The position numbers and the translations under genes were made by a program. The notes under the pieces were generated by a model, which had not been told where the DNA came from, did no database searches, and saw nothing but the letters and a program-made list of their open reading frames with translations. A stretch of 64,000 nt of DNA from NCBI RefSeq assembly GCF_014489555.1, contig NZ_CP060784.1, positions 310,001 through 374,000 of the forward strand, read 5' to 3'. Origin of the DNA: Hymenobacter qilianensis. GTDB taxonomy: Bacteria; Bacteroidota; Bacteroidia; Cytophagales; Hymenobacteraceae. Positions 9,581-18,951 of the stretch are shown piece after piece (position 1 is the first letter of the stretch; the number at the start of each line of letters is the position of its first letter).

Positions 9581-10956
9581 ATGAGCCCCTTGCCCAGTAG
9601 TACCGGGTCGGTACAGATTCAACAGTTTTATGATAAGGGCCTTGCCCACGCCAGCTACATTATCCGCTCCGGCCGCCAAGTGGCCATTATCGACCCAGCC
9701 CGCGATCCGCAACCTTACTACGACTTCGCCGACGAGCACGACGCTTCCATCGTAGCCATTATTGAGACGCATCCGCACGCCGACTTCGTCTCCTCTCACC
9801 TCGAAATAGCCGAGGAAACCGACGCCACTATTTATTGCAGCAAGCTGGTAAAAGCCCTTTATCCACACCAGTCCTTCGACGATGGCGACCGTATCACATT
9901 GGGTAATGTGGAGCTGCATTCCCTGAACACGCCCGGCCACTCGCCGGACAGCATTTCTATTTTGCTGATAGATGAAATGGGCCAAACCCGCGCCGTATTC
10001 ACGGGCGACACGCTTTTTGTGGGCGACGTAGGGCGGCCCGACTTGCGCGAGGAAGAAGCCGTGAGTGGCCACAAGCGCGAAGAGCTTGCCGGCCTCCTCT
10101 ACCAAAGCACCCGCCAGAAGCTGATGACTTTGCCCCCACAACGCGCGTGTATCCAGCACACGGCCCCGGCTCGCTCTGCGGCAAAACCACCAGCACCGAC
10201 CTGGACAGCAGCATTGGCAAGGAGTTGAAAACCAACTATGCCCTGCAACCCATGTCGCAGGAAGAGTTTATTAAAGTGCTTTTGGAGGATCAGCCGTTTG
10301 TGCCCAAGTATTTCGGGCATGATGTGGTACTGAATCGCCTCGGCGCTCAGCCGTTTGAGGATAGCGTGCGGGCTGTACCGCGCGTGCATTCGGCCACCGA
10401 GCTGGTGCCCGGCACCCTCATTATTGATACGCGGCCGGCTGCTCAGTTTCGGGCCGGTCATTTGCCGGGGGCCATTAATCTGATGGACGGGGGCAAATTT
10501 GAAACCTGGCTGGGCTCTATAGTTGGGCCGAAGGAGAAGTTCTACCTGCTGGCCGACACTCAGATTGCCCTCGATACGGTGATTCGCAAATCGGCCAAGA
10601 TTGGCTACGAAACCAACATTGAAGGCGCGCTGCTCACGCCCTCTCAGCTCCCGACCTCCAGCCCCGACCTCGACCTTGCCCGCGTGCGCGAGCGCCCCGA
10701 CAATTTTACCATCGTGGATATTCGCAACCGTGCCGAAACTGAGCAGCCTATTTTCCCGGAAGCCCTAAAAATTCCGCTCCCGGAGCTGCGCGAACGAGCC
10801 CATGAAGTACCCACCGACAAGCCGATTCTGGTGCACTGCGCCGGTGGCTACCGTTCGGCGGCGGGCAGCAGCATTTTGCAAGTGGCCCTGCCGCAAGCTG
10901 AAGTATTCGATTTAGGCGAAGCCGTGACGGAGTTTCAGTCGCAGGCGGTGCATTAG
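9581..10956 (+). CDS. MBL-fold hydrolase with two rhodanese domains (frameshifted)
   Basis: Restored product about 459 residues from the ATG at 9581 (in-frame ATGs at 9503 and 9509 would add a Pro/Ala-rich tail with no homology). Metallo-beta-lactamase domain first: ETHPHADFVSSH (HxHxD), NTPGHSPDSISI, FTGDTLFVGDVGRPDL, and PAHGPGSLCG, the last read only after adding one base in the C run at 10133-10137. Two rhodanese domains follow. The first (around VPGTLIIDTRPAAQFRAGHL) has Asp where the catalytic Cys should be (FYLLADT); the second keeps it in LVHCAGGYRSA. This is the persulfide dioxygenase-rhodanese type architecture, so a role in sulfide or persulfide metabolism is likely. Confidence 0.85.
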
Positions 10957-10984
10957 TCGAGCCTTCTTAAAGACTTATTAGAGT

Positions 10985-11042
10985 AAAAACGCTGAGTCGC
11001 GCTGAGGTCATTTTATGATCTCTGGCGCGACTCAGCGTTTTT
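10985..11042. terminator. Long-stem intrinsic terminator
   Basis: AAAAACGCTGAGTCGCGC and GCGCGACTCAGCGTTTTT form a perfect 18-bp stem around a 22-base loop. Placed just after the rhodanese gene and before sbcD; likely terminator for the former. Confidence 0.85.
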
Positions 11043-11084
11043 GTGCTGTGGGAACCTCCCGTTTGCGCTTTATCTTTGAAGTCT

Positions 11085-12311
11085 ATGCGTGTACTACATA
11101 CCGCCGATTGGCACTTGGGCCAACGCTTCAATGGCGGCCACGAGCGCACCGAGGAGCACCGTCACTTTCTGCGCTGGCTGGTCGAAACCATTCAGACGCA
11201 GCGCGTGGAAGTGCTGGTGGTGGCCGGCGACATCTTCGATACCGGCTCGCCCTCCAACGCGGCTCTGGAGCTTTATTACTCCTTTCTGCTGCAAATGCAG
11301 GCCACAGCCTGCCGCGACATCGTGCTGGTGGGCGGCAACCATGATTCCCCGGCTACGCTCAATGCACCGGCTCGCCTACTCCGCCATTTGCGCGTGCACG
11401 TGGTCGGCTGCGTACCCGATTGTTTTGAAGACCAGGTAATTGTACTGGATAACGCCGATGGCAAGCCGGGTCTCGTGGTGTGCGCTATCCCCTTCCTGCG
11501 CGACCGGGATGTGCGCCTGTCGGTGCCCGGTGAGGAAGCCGAGGAGCGGGAAGCCCGTATTCGCCAAGGCATTGCTGATCACTATTCGCGCATTGCGGAG
11601 GTAGAAATCGTGTGGCAGCTGAAAGCGGCCGGCGTGCCCGTACTGGCCACTGGCCACCTCTACGCGGCCGGAGCCTCACCCTCCGATTCAGAGCGCACCA
11701 TTCATGTCGGGAACCTGGGCCAGGTCACCGCCGACCACTTCCCAACGGTGTTCGACTATGTGGCTCTGGGGCATTTGCACCGCCCGCAGCGAGTGGGCGG
11801 GCGCGAGCATATTCGCTATTCGGGCTCGCCTATTCCGCTGTCTTTTTCTGAGGTAGATCACCCCAAGGAAGTATTGCTGCTGGAATTTACCCCCCAGAGC
11901 CTTGCTATCGAAGCCGTGCCCGTGCCCGGCGCGCGGCGGCTGGTTCGCTTCCACGGCCCGCTAGATGAAGTGCTGGTGCGCCTGGCTGCTTACGAAAACA
12001 CTGGCTACCAGCTACCTGCCTGGGCCGATGTAGAAGTTCGCTCTGAGCTTTCGCAACTGGAAGTAGCTGAGCAGCTCCTGGCCGTCATCACCCAGCTCGA
12101 CCGCACCCAGCTGGAAGTGCTGGCGCGCCGCCACTTCCGCATGCTTACGCTCCGCCCTCTTGGCGAGGAGCCCGAACCGCTCACCCGCAGCCTCCACGAT
12201 TTTACTGAACGCGAGGTATTCGAAAAACGGTTGGAGGAAGAGCCGGAAGAAGCACGGACGGAATTACTGAGCGCCTTTGATGAGTTGTTGGAATTGATGC
12301 GGCAAGGGTAG
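11085..12311 (+). CDS. sbcD: Exonuclease subunit SbcD
   Basis: 408 residues, the nuclease half of the SbcCD (Mre11-Rad50) complex, which opens hairpins and degrades blocked DNA ends. The ATG at 11085 starts MRVLHTADWHLGQRF, the standard SbcD start; the longer frame upstream is not conserved. Metal-binding phosphoesterase motifs are complete: DWH (8-10), AGDIFDTG (about 47-54), GGNHDS (about 82-87), LATGHLYAAG and VALGHLHRPQ. The C-terminal part carries the capping and SbcC-contact regions. sbcC follows on the same strand, but 190 bases downstream with a long inverted repeat between them, so the pair may not share one simple transcript. Confidence 0.95.
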   Translation: MRVLHTADWHLGQRFNGGHERTEEHRHFLRWLVETIQTQRVEVLVVAGDIFDTGSPSNAALELYYSFLLQMQATACRDIVLVGGNHDSPATLNAPARLLRHLRVHVVGCVPDCFEDQVIVLDNADGKPGLVVCAIPFLRDRDVRLSVPGEEAEEREARIRQGIADHYSRIAEVEIVWQLKAAGVPVLATGHLYAAGASPSDSERTIHVGNLGQVTADHFPTVFDYVALGHLHRPQRVGGREHIRYSGSPIPLSFSEVDHPKEVLLLEFTPQSLAIEAVPVPGARRLVRFHGPLDEVLVRLAAYENTGYQLPAWADVEVRSELSQLEVAEQLLAVITQLDRTQLEVLARRHFRMLTLRPLGEEPEPLTRSLHDFTEREVFEKRLEEEPEEARTELLSAFDELLELMRQG

Positions 12312-12372
12312 AAGGAAAGCGTATTATCCATACAATAAAAGGCTACACAAAAAGCAAAGTTTTACAAGAACA

Positions 12373-12463
12373 TCATGCAGAGCGCCGCGAAGCATCTCGC
12401 ATGCTTAAGTGAGAGTAGTAATCAGACGTCAGCACGCAAAATGCTTCGCGGCGCTCTGCATGA
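12373..12463. repeat. Dispersed long inverted repeat, copy B
   Basis: Left arm TCATGCAGAGCGCCGCGAAGC, right arm GCTTCGCGGCGCTCTGCATGA: 21 bases perfectly complementary. Inner arms CATCTCGCATGCT... and ...AGCACGCAAAATG are imperfect. It lies between sbcD and sbcC. Confidence 0.85.
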
Positions 12464-12501
12464 CCGCCTGTCGACTGTCTGCTATTTGAGTTTATAAGTA
12501 C

Positions 12502-15500
12502 ATGAAAATACTCCGCGTCCGTTTTTCCAATCTTAACTCGCTGCGCGGACAGCACGAAATTGATTTCAGCCACTCGCCTCTTTCCGACGCGGGCCTATTT
12601 GCTATTACTGGCCCCACGGGCGCGGGCAAAACCACGATTCTCGACGCTATCACGCTGGCTTTGTATGGGCAGGTGCCGCGCCACGAGGGCGGCGTGGAGC
12701 AGGTGATGAGTCATGGAACGGGAGAAAGCTGGGCCGAGGTAGAGTTTCAGGTGAATGGGCGCCGCTACCGCTCGAAGTGGGGTCAGTATCGGGCCCGCAA
12801 GAAAGCCGAAGGCAAGCTCCAGGACTCGCGCATGGAGCTAAGTGAAGAGCCCATTGGTCCGACTGCTGATGCTTCTGATGAAAATTGGCCCATTATTGAG
12901 AGCTACAAATCCAGGGTGCCGGCCCGGGTGGCGGAGCTGAGCGGTTTGGAGTATCGGCAGTTTTTGCGCTCAGTGCTGCTTGCTCAGGGTGAGTTTACGC
13001 GGTTTTTGAAGTCAACCGCCGGTGAGCGGGCGCAGCTGCTGGAGAAGATTACGGATACGCGCAAGTACTCTGACATTTCGGTTTTTGCCTTCCGAAAAGC
13101 CAAGGAAGAGGCCCAACAGGTGGAGGTGCTGCGGACAGGGCTGGCGGGCGTTACGCTTTTCTCAAATGAAGAAGTAACAGCCATCGAAACCGAAATGGCG
13201 GCTATTGAGCAACAGGCGCAAACCAGCGCAGCCGCCCAGCAAAATCTACAGGAAGCCCAAACCTGGCTCACCAAGCTTGCTGACTTAGCTACCCGACAGC
13301 AGCGGGCCCAAACAACGCTGGCTACTCTCGCCGCTGAGGCGGAAACGTTAGCTCCTTTGCGTCAGCGCCTAACTGCGCACGAGCAGGCACTACCCTTCCG
13401 TACGCCGTGGGAATTGCTGCAAGCTGCCGATACCCGGTTGCAGCGGATGCAGCACGAAGCCACCCAAGCGCGGGAGCAGCGCCCACAGCTGCAACAGCAG
13501 CTAGACGCCGTGCAGGCTAGCCGAGCCACGACGCAACAGGCCCGCGACGAGGCTCTGGCGAATCAGGAGGAGCAAAACCCGAAGCTGCTGGAGGCGGAAA
13601 AGCTGGATGCCGTTATTCAGGCTGAGGAAGCCCAGATCACAAAGGAAAAGCAGGAATACGAACAGCGCAACGAGCAGTGCAAGCGGCAGAAGGCGGAATA
13701 CGAGCAAGCCACTTGCCAGACACGCCGTCTGGGTGAGGAGCTGAAAGAACTTACCGCCTGGCTCACCTTGCATAGCCGCCGAACTGAACTACCCAACATC
13801 CGGCCCCAACTTGGCAGTCACCTGGAAGATCTGGCCGACGTAGACCGGGAGCTGCAAGAGCTGACAACCCAGCAAAAAGCTCAGAATTTGGCGCTGCAAC
13901 AAGCCCGGCTGCTAGGCGCGCAGGCCACCACCCGCCAGGCCGATGCTGAAAAGCAGACCACCGAATTAGCAGCTGCCCAGCAGCAAACAGAAGCGGAGCG
14001 CGACACCTGGATGGCGCGCTTGCAACAGTTTGCAGCAGGCTTGCAGGCCCAGCACGCCGACCAGGAAAAACACCTGGCTGATTTGCGTAAGCTGCTTCAA
14101 GCCCAGCAGCTGATCTTAAGCCATGAGGAAGCGCGCCGCTACCTGGTAGCCGGCGAGCCGTGCCCCTTGTGTGGAGCCGCCGAGCACCCATTTGCGTTGG
14201 GCGCACTAGGTGTTACCACTGACTCTTTGCAGCGTGATAAAGAGCGGGAGGAATCGTTGGGCCAACAGGTTAGAGCCCTGAATGGACGCGTGCAGAAGCT
14301 GCTGACGGCGGCGGGCATGCTGGAGAATGCTGGGGGGCAAATTTCGGCGGAGAACCTACAAATTCACCGTCCGCTGACAACGGAGGAGGAAGAAATGGCC
14401 CCCAGGCAGGCGCGGGCCCTGGCGCAGCGCCTGCGTGAGTTGCAGGAGCAGCACCACGCGGCCATGGTGCTTCGCACCAAAGCCCACGGGGAGCAGCAGC
14501 TGGCCAGCGAGCAAAAGCGGCAGGCGGAAGCAAAGCTGAATGAGCTCACCGAAAAGCTGGAAGATGCCCGCGACCGGGCTCCCAAGATTCGGGAGCAGGT
14601 AAGCAGTATGCTGGCGTATTTCCAGCTCACCTTCACGGGCGATAATGGAGCAGCCCTGATGGGGCAGCTAGAGCAGCTTACCACGGAGTATGAGCAGCAA
14701 AAAGAGGCGATACATAAGGCCGAAAGCCAGCGCGCCGCTGCTCAGGCGCAGGGAGAAGAGCTAAAAAAAGCATTGGCCGAAACGCAGGAATGGCTTACTA
14801 CCCGCAAAGCGGAGCTGGTGCGCCACCACGAGGCAATTCAGCGGCAACGCCAGCAGCGGCAGCAGTTCTTTGCCGGCCTGCATGTAGCGCAGGCACGCCA
14901 GCAGCTGATGGATACTGTAAAAGCTCTTACGGATGCCTACGAGCGGAGCCACCAAACATTCTGTGAGCACGAAAGCCAATTATCCCGCACCGATGAGCGG
15001 CTGCGGCAGTTGGAGCAGGAAACAGCCCGCGAGCAGCAGGAGCGCGACCAGCTCTACACTAAGCTGATAGCTGACCTGCAAGCCGCAAATTTACCCCCAG
15101 CCCGGAGGAGCTACGCACGCGCCTCCTTCCCGACGCCGAAGCGCGCCGCCTCTTCGATCAATTGCATACGCACGAGCGCGCCTTGCTCACCACGCAAAGC
15201 ACACTTACGGAGGCCCTTCAGCAGCTGGATCTGGAGCAGCGCAAAGAGCTAACGGCTGAATCAGCGGAGGCAATACGGGAGCAACTGCGCGCGGCGGAGC
15301 GAAACCTGGCTGACCTGCACCAGCAGCTTGGGCAGCGGCGGCAGCGCCTCCACGACCACCATCAGGGACTGGCTCGTCACGCTGAGCTGGCAGCTACCCT
15401 GGAAAAGCAGCAGCAGGAAGCCAAGCGTTGGCGCCAGCTGGCGGAGCTTATCGGTTCGGCTGATGGCAAGAAGTTCAGCGAGTTTGCCCAGGGCCTCACC

Positions 15501-15941
15501 CTCACGCGTCTCACGGAGCTGGCCAACCGCCACCTCACCCGCCTCACCGACCGCTACCGCATCGCCCGCAACCCGCACGAGTACCTCGATCTGCTGGTCG
15601 TGGACCATTATCAGGCCGACAGTACCCGCTCCATGAGCTCGCTTTCCGGGGGCGAAAGCTTTCTGGTGAGCTTGGCGCTGGCGCTGGGCTTATCGGAGTT
15701 GGCTGGCCACAAAACCCAGATTGAGACGCTGTTTATCGACGAAGGCTTCGGCACCCTCGACGCCGATGCGCTGGAAGTGGCCCTCACTGCCCTCGAAATT
15801 CTGCAAGGCACGGGCAAGATGATCGGGATTATCTCGCACGTGGAAGCCTTGAAAGAGCGCGTAACCACACAGATTAATGTGCGCAAAGGTGTAGGGGGCA
15901 TTAGCACCCTGCGCGTGGTTGGGTTTGGGGAAAGTGAGTAG
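12502..15941 (+). CDS. sbcC: ATPase subunit SbcC of SbcCD nuclease (frameshifted)
   Basis: Restored length 1146 residues, an SMC-like ATPase that holds DNA for SbcD. The N-lobe has Walker A GPTGAGKTT (about 37-45) and the Q-loop region LRSVLLAQGEFTRFL. Long Gln/Glu-rich coiled coils follow on both sides of the zinc hook CPLCG (about 553-557), where two molecules dimerise. The C-lobe has the ABC signature SSLSGGESF (about 1043-1051), Walker B LFIDEGFGTLD (about 1076-1086) and the His loop ISHVEALK. A frame change in the C run at 15094-15098 splits the gene: one added base turns NLPPA into NLPPSPEELRTRLLPDAEAR and connects to the C-lobe. Without it the protein would lose its signature and Walker B. 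Confidence 0.92.
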
Positions 15942-16034
15942 CCATGCGCGGAATTCAGCTGAGGAGGGGAACTAGCTCTAGCTTTCTAACCCTAATTTCG
16001 CAGCACCAAATTCAGGTCACTTATTTGCAGCTTT

Positions 16035-17096
16035 TTACTCCTTCTCGGCCGCTTTCATCTCGGCCCACGTCCAATAGCGGCGGGGCGTAATACTCGCATA
16101 GCCTTTTCGGAAAAAGGTCACTACTTCCCGCTCCATCGTTTCGGCATCAATAGAAGAAATTTCGATTGGCCGCTGGTCGGGGTCGGCGTAGCGCTGGGCT
16201 TTGCTGAGCTTTTTGCCCCCCAGGCGCAGTAGCGGGCCCGTATCGGTGATGGCGTCGAAAACCCAGGCGCTGGGGGGCTTTTCTTGGCTAGTCAGACGCT
16301 CAGCTAGGGCGTTGAGCGGCAGGCGCGGCAGCGTGGGCCGCGATTCCAGGTCAATCCAGGTGGTGTACTTGTATTCCAGCTCGTAGCGCCGGTCATTGTA
16401 GCAACTTAGCACGATATCGAAGCCAGCAGTGGGGCCGAACAGGGCGTAATACGGCAGCGGCTCGGGCGTGTGCACAACCACCAAACCCAGCTCCGGGTAG
16501 CGCACGAGGCGCGTAGCAGAGCTTTGCATCACCTCGATAGCACTGCGTATCCGCGCGTATTCAGGTTCCCAGGCGGCGCGCCCCAGCTCCGGGTTTTCCA
16601 GAATGTCGCCGAAGGCAGGCAGAAACCAGGCGAATTTCTCGGCCGAAGCTTCGGCTTCGTTGCGTCGCAGAGCCGGCGCACCGAAGGGCGGATAAAACAG
16701 CTCCTTTTCCCTGGCATTGAGCCAGCAAACCAGCTTCAGAGCATCATCGGCCAGCGGATTAGTCCAGTCCAGTTCGCGGAAGTCGCCGAGCGTGGCTACC
16801 AGACGCAGCAATGGCTCGTGGAGCAGAGCTAACGCGGGATTGAGTAAACTCCACACGCCCACGAAACCATCCACGTCAAAATGGTTGGCACTCACGGCCT
16901 GTGCTTCCATCCCTGGCGTGTGGGGCGCACGCAAAGCTTTGAGCACCGAGCCAGCGCTGGTATCGTCGCGGAGGGCGACGGGCGTGGCGGCTCCGCGCCA
17001 GTGGGCCAATACCAGCGCCGCCCGCAGGCCCGTACTATCGACTAAAATGGTGGGCTGGTGCTTCGCCTTCGCGTAGGGAACGAAATAATGCGCCAA
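16035..17096 (-). CDS. Conserved protein of unknown function (DUF6687-like)
   Basis: 353 residues, no signal peptide, no membrane segment. The segment SANHFDVDGFVGVWSLLNPALAL (about 68-90) recalls a phosphoesterase-like D-x-D-G motif and is, to my recollection, the mark of the DUF6687 family; I am not sure of the assignment. Other features are ILVDSTGLRAALVLAHW near the start, a Trp-rich middle and RRYWTWAEMKAAEKE at the end. Convergent with sbcC (94 bases between stops). The neighbouring HNH gene on the same strand lies 77 bases upstream, with no evident functional link. Confidence 0.7.
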   Translation of the reverse strand: MAHYFVPYAKAKHQPTILVDSTGLRAALVLAHWRGAATPVALRDDTSAGSVLKALRAPHTPGMEAQAVSANHFDVDGFVGVWSLLNPALALLHEPLLRLVATLGDFRELDWTNPLADDALKLVCWLNAREKELFYPPFGAPALRRNEAEASAEKFAWFLPAFGDILENPELGRAAWEPEYARIRSAIEVMQSSATRLVRYPELGLVVVHTPEPLPYYALFGPTAGFDIVLSCYNDRRYELEYKYTTWIDLESRPTLPRLPLNALAERLTSQEKPPSAWVFDAITDTGPLLRLGGKKLSKAQRYADPDQRPIEISSIDAETMEREVVTFFRKGYASITPRRYWTWAEMKAAEKE

Positions 17097-17172
17097 AAGC
17101 AGAACCTGTTGAGTGGAGATTGAGGAATTTCAAGAGCGAGAACAACTTCTCTCCTGAAACGATGCGCGCAGG

Positions 17173-17502
17173 TTAGCGCCGCCGCCGACGATTGGAGATA
17201 TGCTCTATACGACTACGACGCACCCAATGCAAATATTTTTGAAGCTCCTCCGCTTCCCGCAAAGCCTCAACTGAAAAATATTTTTTAGCCAGCTCCCGGT
17301 TGGTGAGCAGCAGGTGTACGGTACTATGGCAAGGTTGGCAGAGAGCCACTGTAGGCCCATGCCGACCGCCTTCTTCACGCGGAATGAGGTGGTGGCGCGA
17401 CACAAAACGCACATGCCGCTCACATAACTCACACTGAGACTCAGGACTTGCCACAGAATTAGTAGCAACATTTTCAAAGCGCCGACGAGACATAAAATGC
17501 AA
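17173..17502 (-). CDS. HNH endonuclease-family protein
   Basis: 109 residues (106 if translation starts at the second Met, 17493). Zinc ligands and catalytic site are clear: CELCERH, RHHLIPREEGG (the HH of the betabetaalpha-metal fold) and LCQPCHSTVHLLL. The C-terminus is very basic (RRRRR) and may bind DNA. This small HNH type is widespread in Bacteroidota, usually as a lone gene; restriction, repair or homing roles cannot be told apart here. No partner methylase is present. Confidence 0.85.
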   Translation of the reverse strand: MHFMSRRRFENVATNSVASPESQCELCERHVRFVSRHHLIPREEGGRHGPTVALCQPCHSTVHLLLTNRELAKKYFSVEALREAEELQKYLHWVRRSRIEHISNRRRRR

Positions 17503-17775
17503 TTATGTAAGAAGTTGGCCCGATGATAGCAGAGAGATTTAGCGGAAGCGTGTTGTAATAAACAAGTTTCACCCTGAATGCTTATACTCGAATAAATTCT
17601 AAATCTGGTTTCAGAATCTCAACAGTCAAAACAAGTTCTCATATTTGCTATATTGCTTCTTTTACCATTATTCAGGGTATAATCAACCAATTTACCAACA
17701 ACTGAAGTTCAAAAATTCATTAAAATAGTTCTAAACACAAATTTTGTCTTTTTCACCTCTTTTACCAATTTCCCT

Positions 17776-18225
17776 ATGCAAACTCTTACTCTTCGCTTAC
17801 CTCGGCGCTTTGCACTTTTACTGCGGGTCGCTGGTTTTTTCCTGGCTTTGATCTTGCTGACGCCGACCAAGGCCCACGCGCAAACCTGGTTGGTTTCGAC
17901 CGATGCGTACATCAAATTGGGTGTAATGGACAAATTTGGGCAGTTGGGTACGTACTCCGCTACGTTTATTGTAGTAGATCAAACATCGGGTAGGGAGTAT
18001 TTGCTAACCAAGGAAGTGGAGAAGGGCAAAAATGGAATAGATGTGCTGTTCCCATCGGAGCCTTCCGAGCCCGAGTACTTTAAAACCGAGAAAGGTGAGG
18101 CCGCCCGTGCTGTACCAGGTAAGTATGCCTGGGAGTGCCGGGTAGCGGGAAAGCGGGTTGTTGGGGGGCGTTTTGAGCTTCCTGCGGTAGCCAACGATGT
18201 GACGGTAGTGGATAACCGCAAATAA
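17776..18225 (+). CDS. Secreted protein of unknown function
   Basis: 149 residues with a long N-terminal signal peptide (hydrophobic stretch FFLALILLTPTKAHAQ, cleavage after about residue 36). The mature part is a small beta-rich domain with no motif I recognise (TDAYIKLGVMDKFG..., GKYAWECRVAGKRVVGGRFEL). It is preceded by a 270-base AT-rich stretch without genes (17503-17775) that presumably holds its promoter, and followed by a terminator. Confidence 0.7.
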   Translation: MQTLTLRLPRRFALLLRVAGFFLALILLTPTKAHAQTWLVSTDAYIKLGVMDKFGQLGTYSATFIVVDQTSGREYLLTKEVEKGKNGIDVLFPSEPSEPEYFKTEKGEAARAVPGKYAWECRVAGKRVVGGRFELPAVANDVTVVDNRK

Positions 18226-18263
18226 TTCGCTTTTTTTGTTTTCTCCTTTCCTCACTTAGTACT

Positions 18264-18293
18264 AGCCCGGCGTTGCAGCGCCGGGCTTTTTTT
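18264..18293 (+). terminator. Intrinsic terminator
   Basis: AGCCCGGCG, loop TTGCAG, CGCCGGGCT followed by seven T. Unlike most terminators in this window it does not use the GCCCCCCAG word. Confidence 0.9.
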
Positions 18294-18421
18294 GTGTGTC
18301 TGTGGTAGCAACGCGTCCCTTTTTGGTCGCAATTGCGTAGTAACAGGTTGGGCTGGGGGGCTTTTTGCTCGCCTGGCGGTTACTTATTTTCATAGTTCCA
18401 GCGTCGTTTATACCTCAGATC

Positions 18422-18730
18422 ATGCCTAAAAAGTCTTTCGCCGAACTCATCAGCAGCCCCGGAATGCCGGTGCTGGTCGATTTTTATGCCGACTGGTGCG
18501 GCCCCTGCAAAACAATGGCTCCTATTCTGGAGCAAGTAGCCAGTCAGCACCAGGGAAAAGTTAAAGTGATTAAAGTGGACGTAGATAAGAACCCGGCGGC
18601 GGCCCAGCAATTCCGGGTGCAGGGCATTCCCACGCTTATTCTCTTCCACAAAGGCCAGCCCGTGTGGCGGCAGTCGGGGGTGGTGCCGGCCCAGCAGCTT
18701 AGTCAGGCTATCGGGTCTGTGATTCAGTAA
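18422..18730 (+). CDS. trxA: Thioredoxin
   Basis: 102 residues of a classic single-domain thioredoxin, a cytoplasmic thiol-disulfide reductase. Active site WCGPC (about residues 25-29) sits after VLVDFYAD; GIPTLILFHKGQ holds the cis-Pro (IPT); the helix ends QLSQAI. The ATG at 18422 is chosen because the longer frame from 18365 only adds a non-conserved stretch. Monocistronic; a copy of TTTGCCCCCCAG follows the stop at about 18740 without a pairing arm. Confidence 0.92.
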   Translation: MPKKSFAELISSPGMPVLVDFYADWCGPCKTMAPILEQVASQHQGKVKVIKVDVDKNPAAAQQFRVQGIPTLILFHKGQPVWRQSGVVPAQQLSQAIGSVIQ

Positions 18731-18951
18731 CGCACCAAATTTGCCCCCCAGCCGCCTTTTTTTCTTTTCGGCTGTTATCCCGCTGTAAAGTGGGCTAGCT
18801 TGTTTTGTGGCTATTACTCTCAGACCGAGAAGCTTCGTTTGTCAACCTGCCCAGAGCCAAGCACTTGTCTTTTGCAGTTGTTATCTTGTTTTTGTCTCCA
18901 AATGCCTTCCAGCCCGCATAGTACATTTATGATCCTGTTCGTTGTCAAGCT

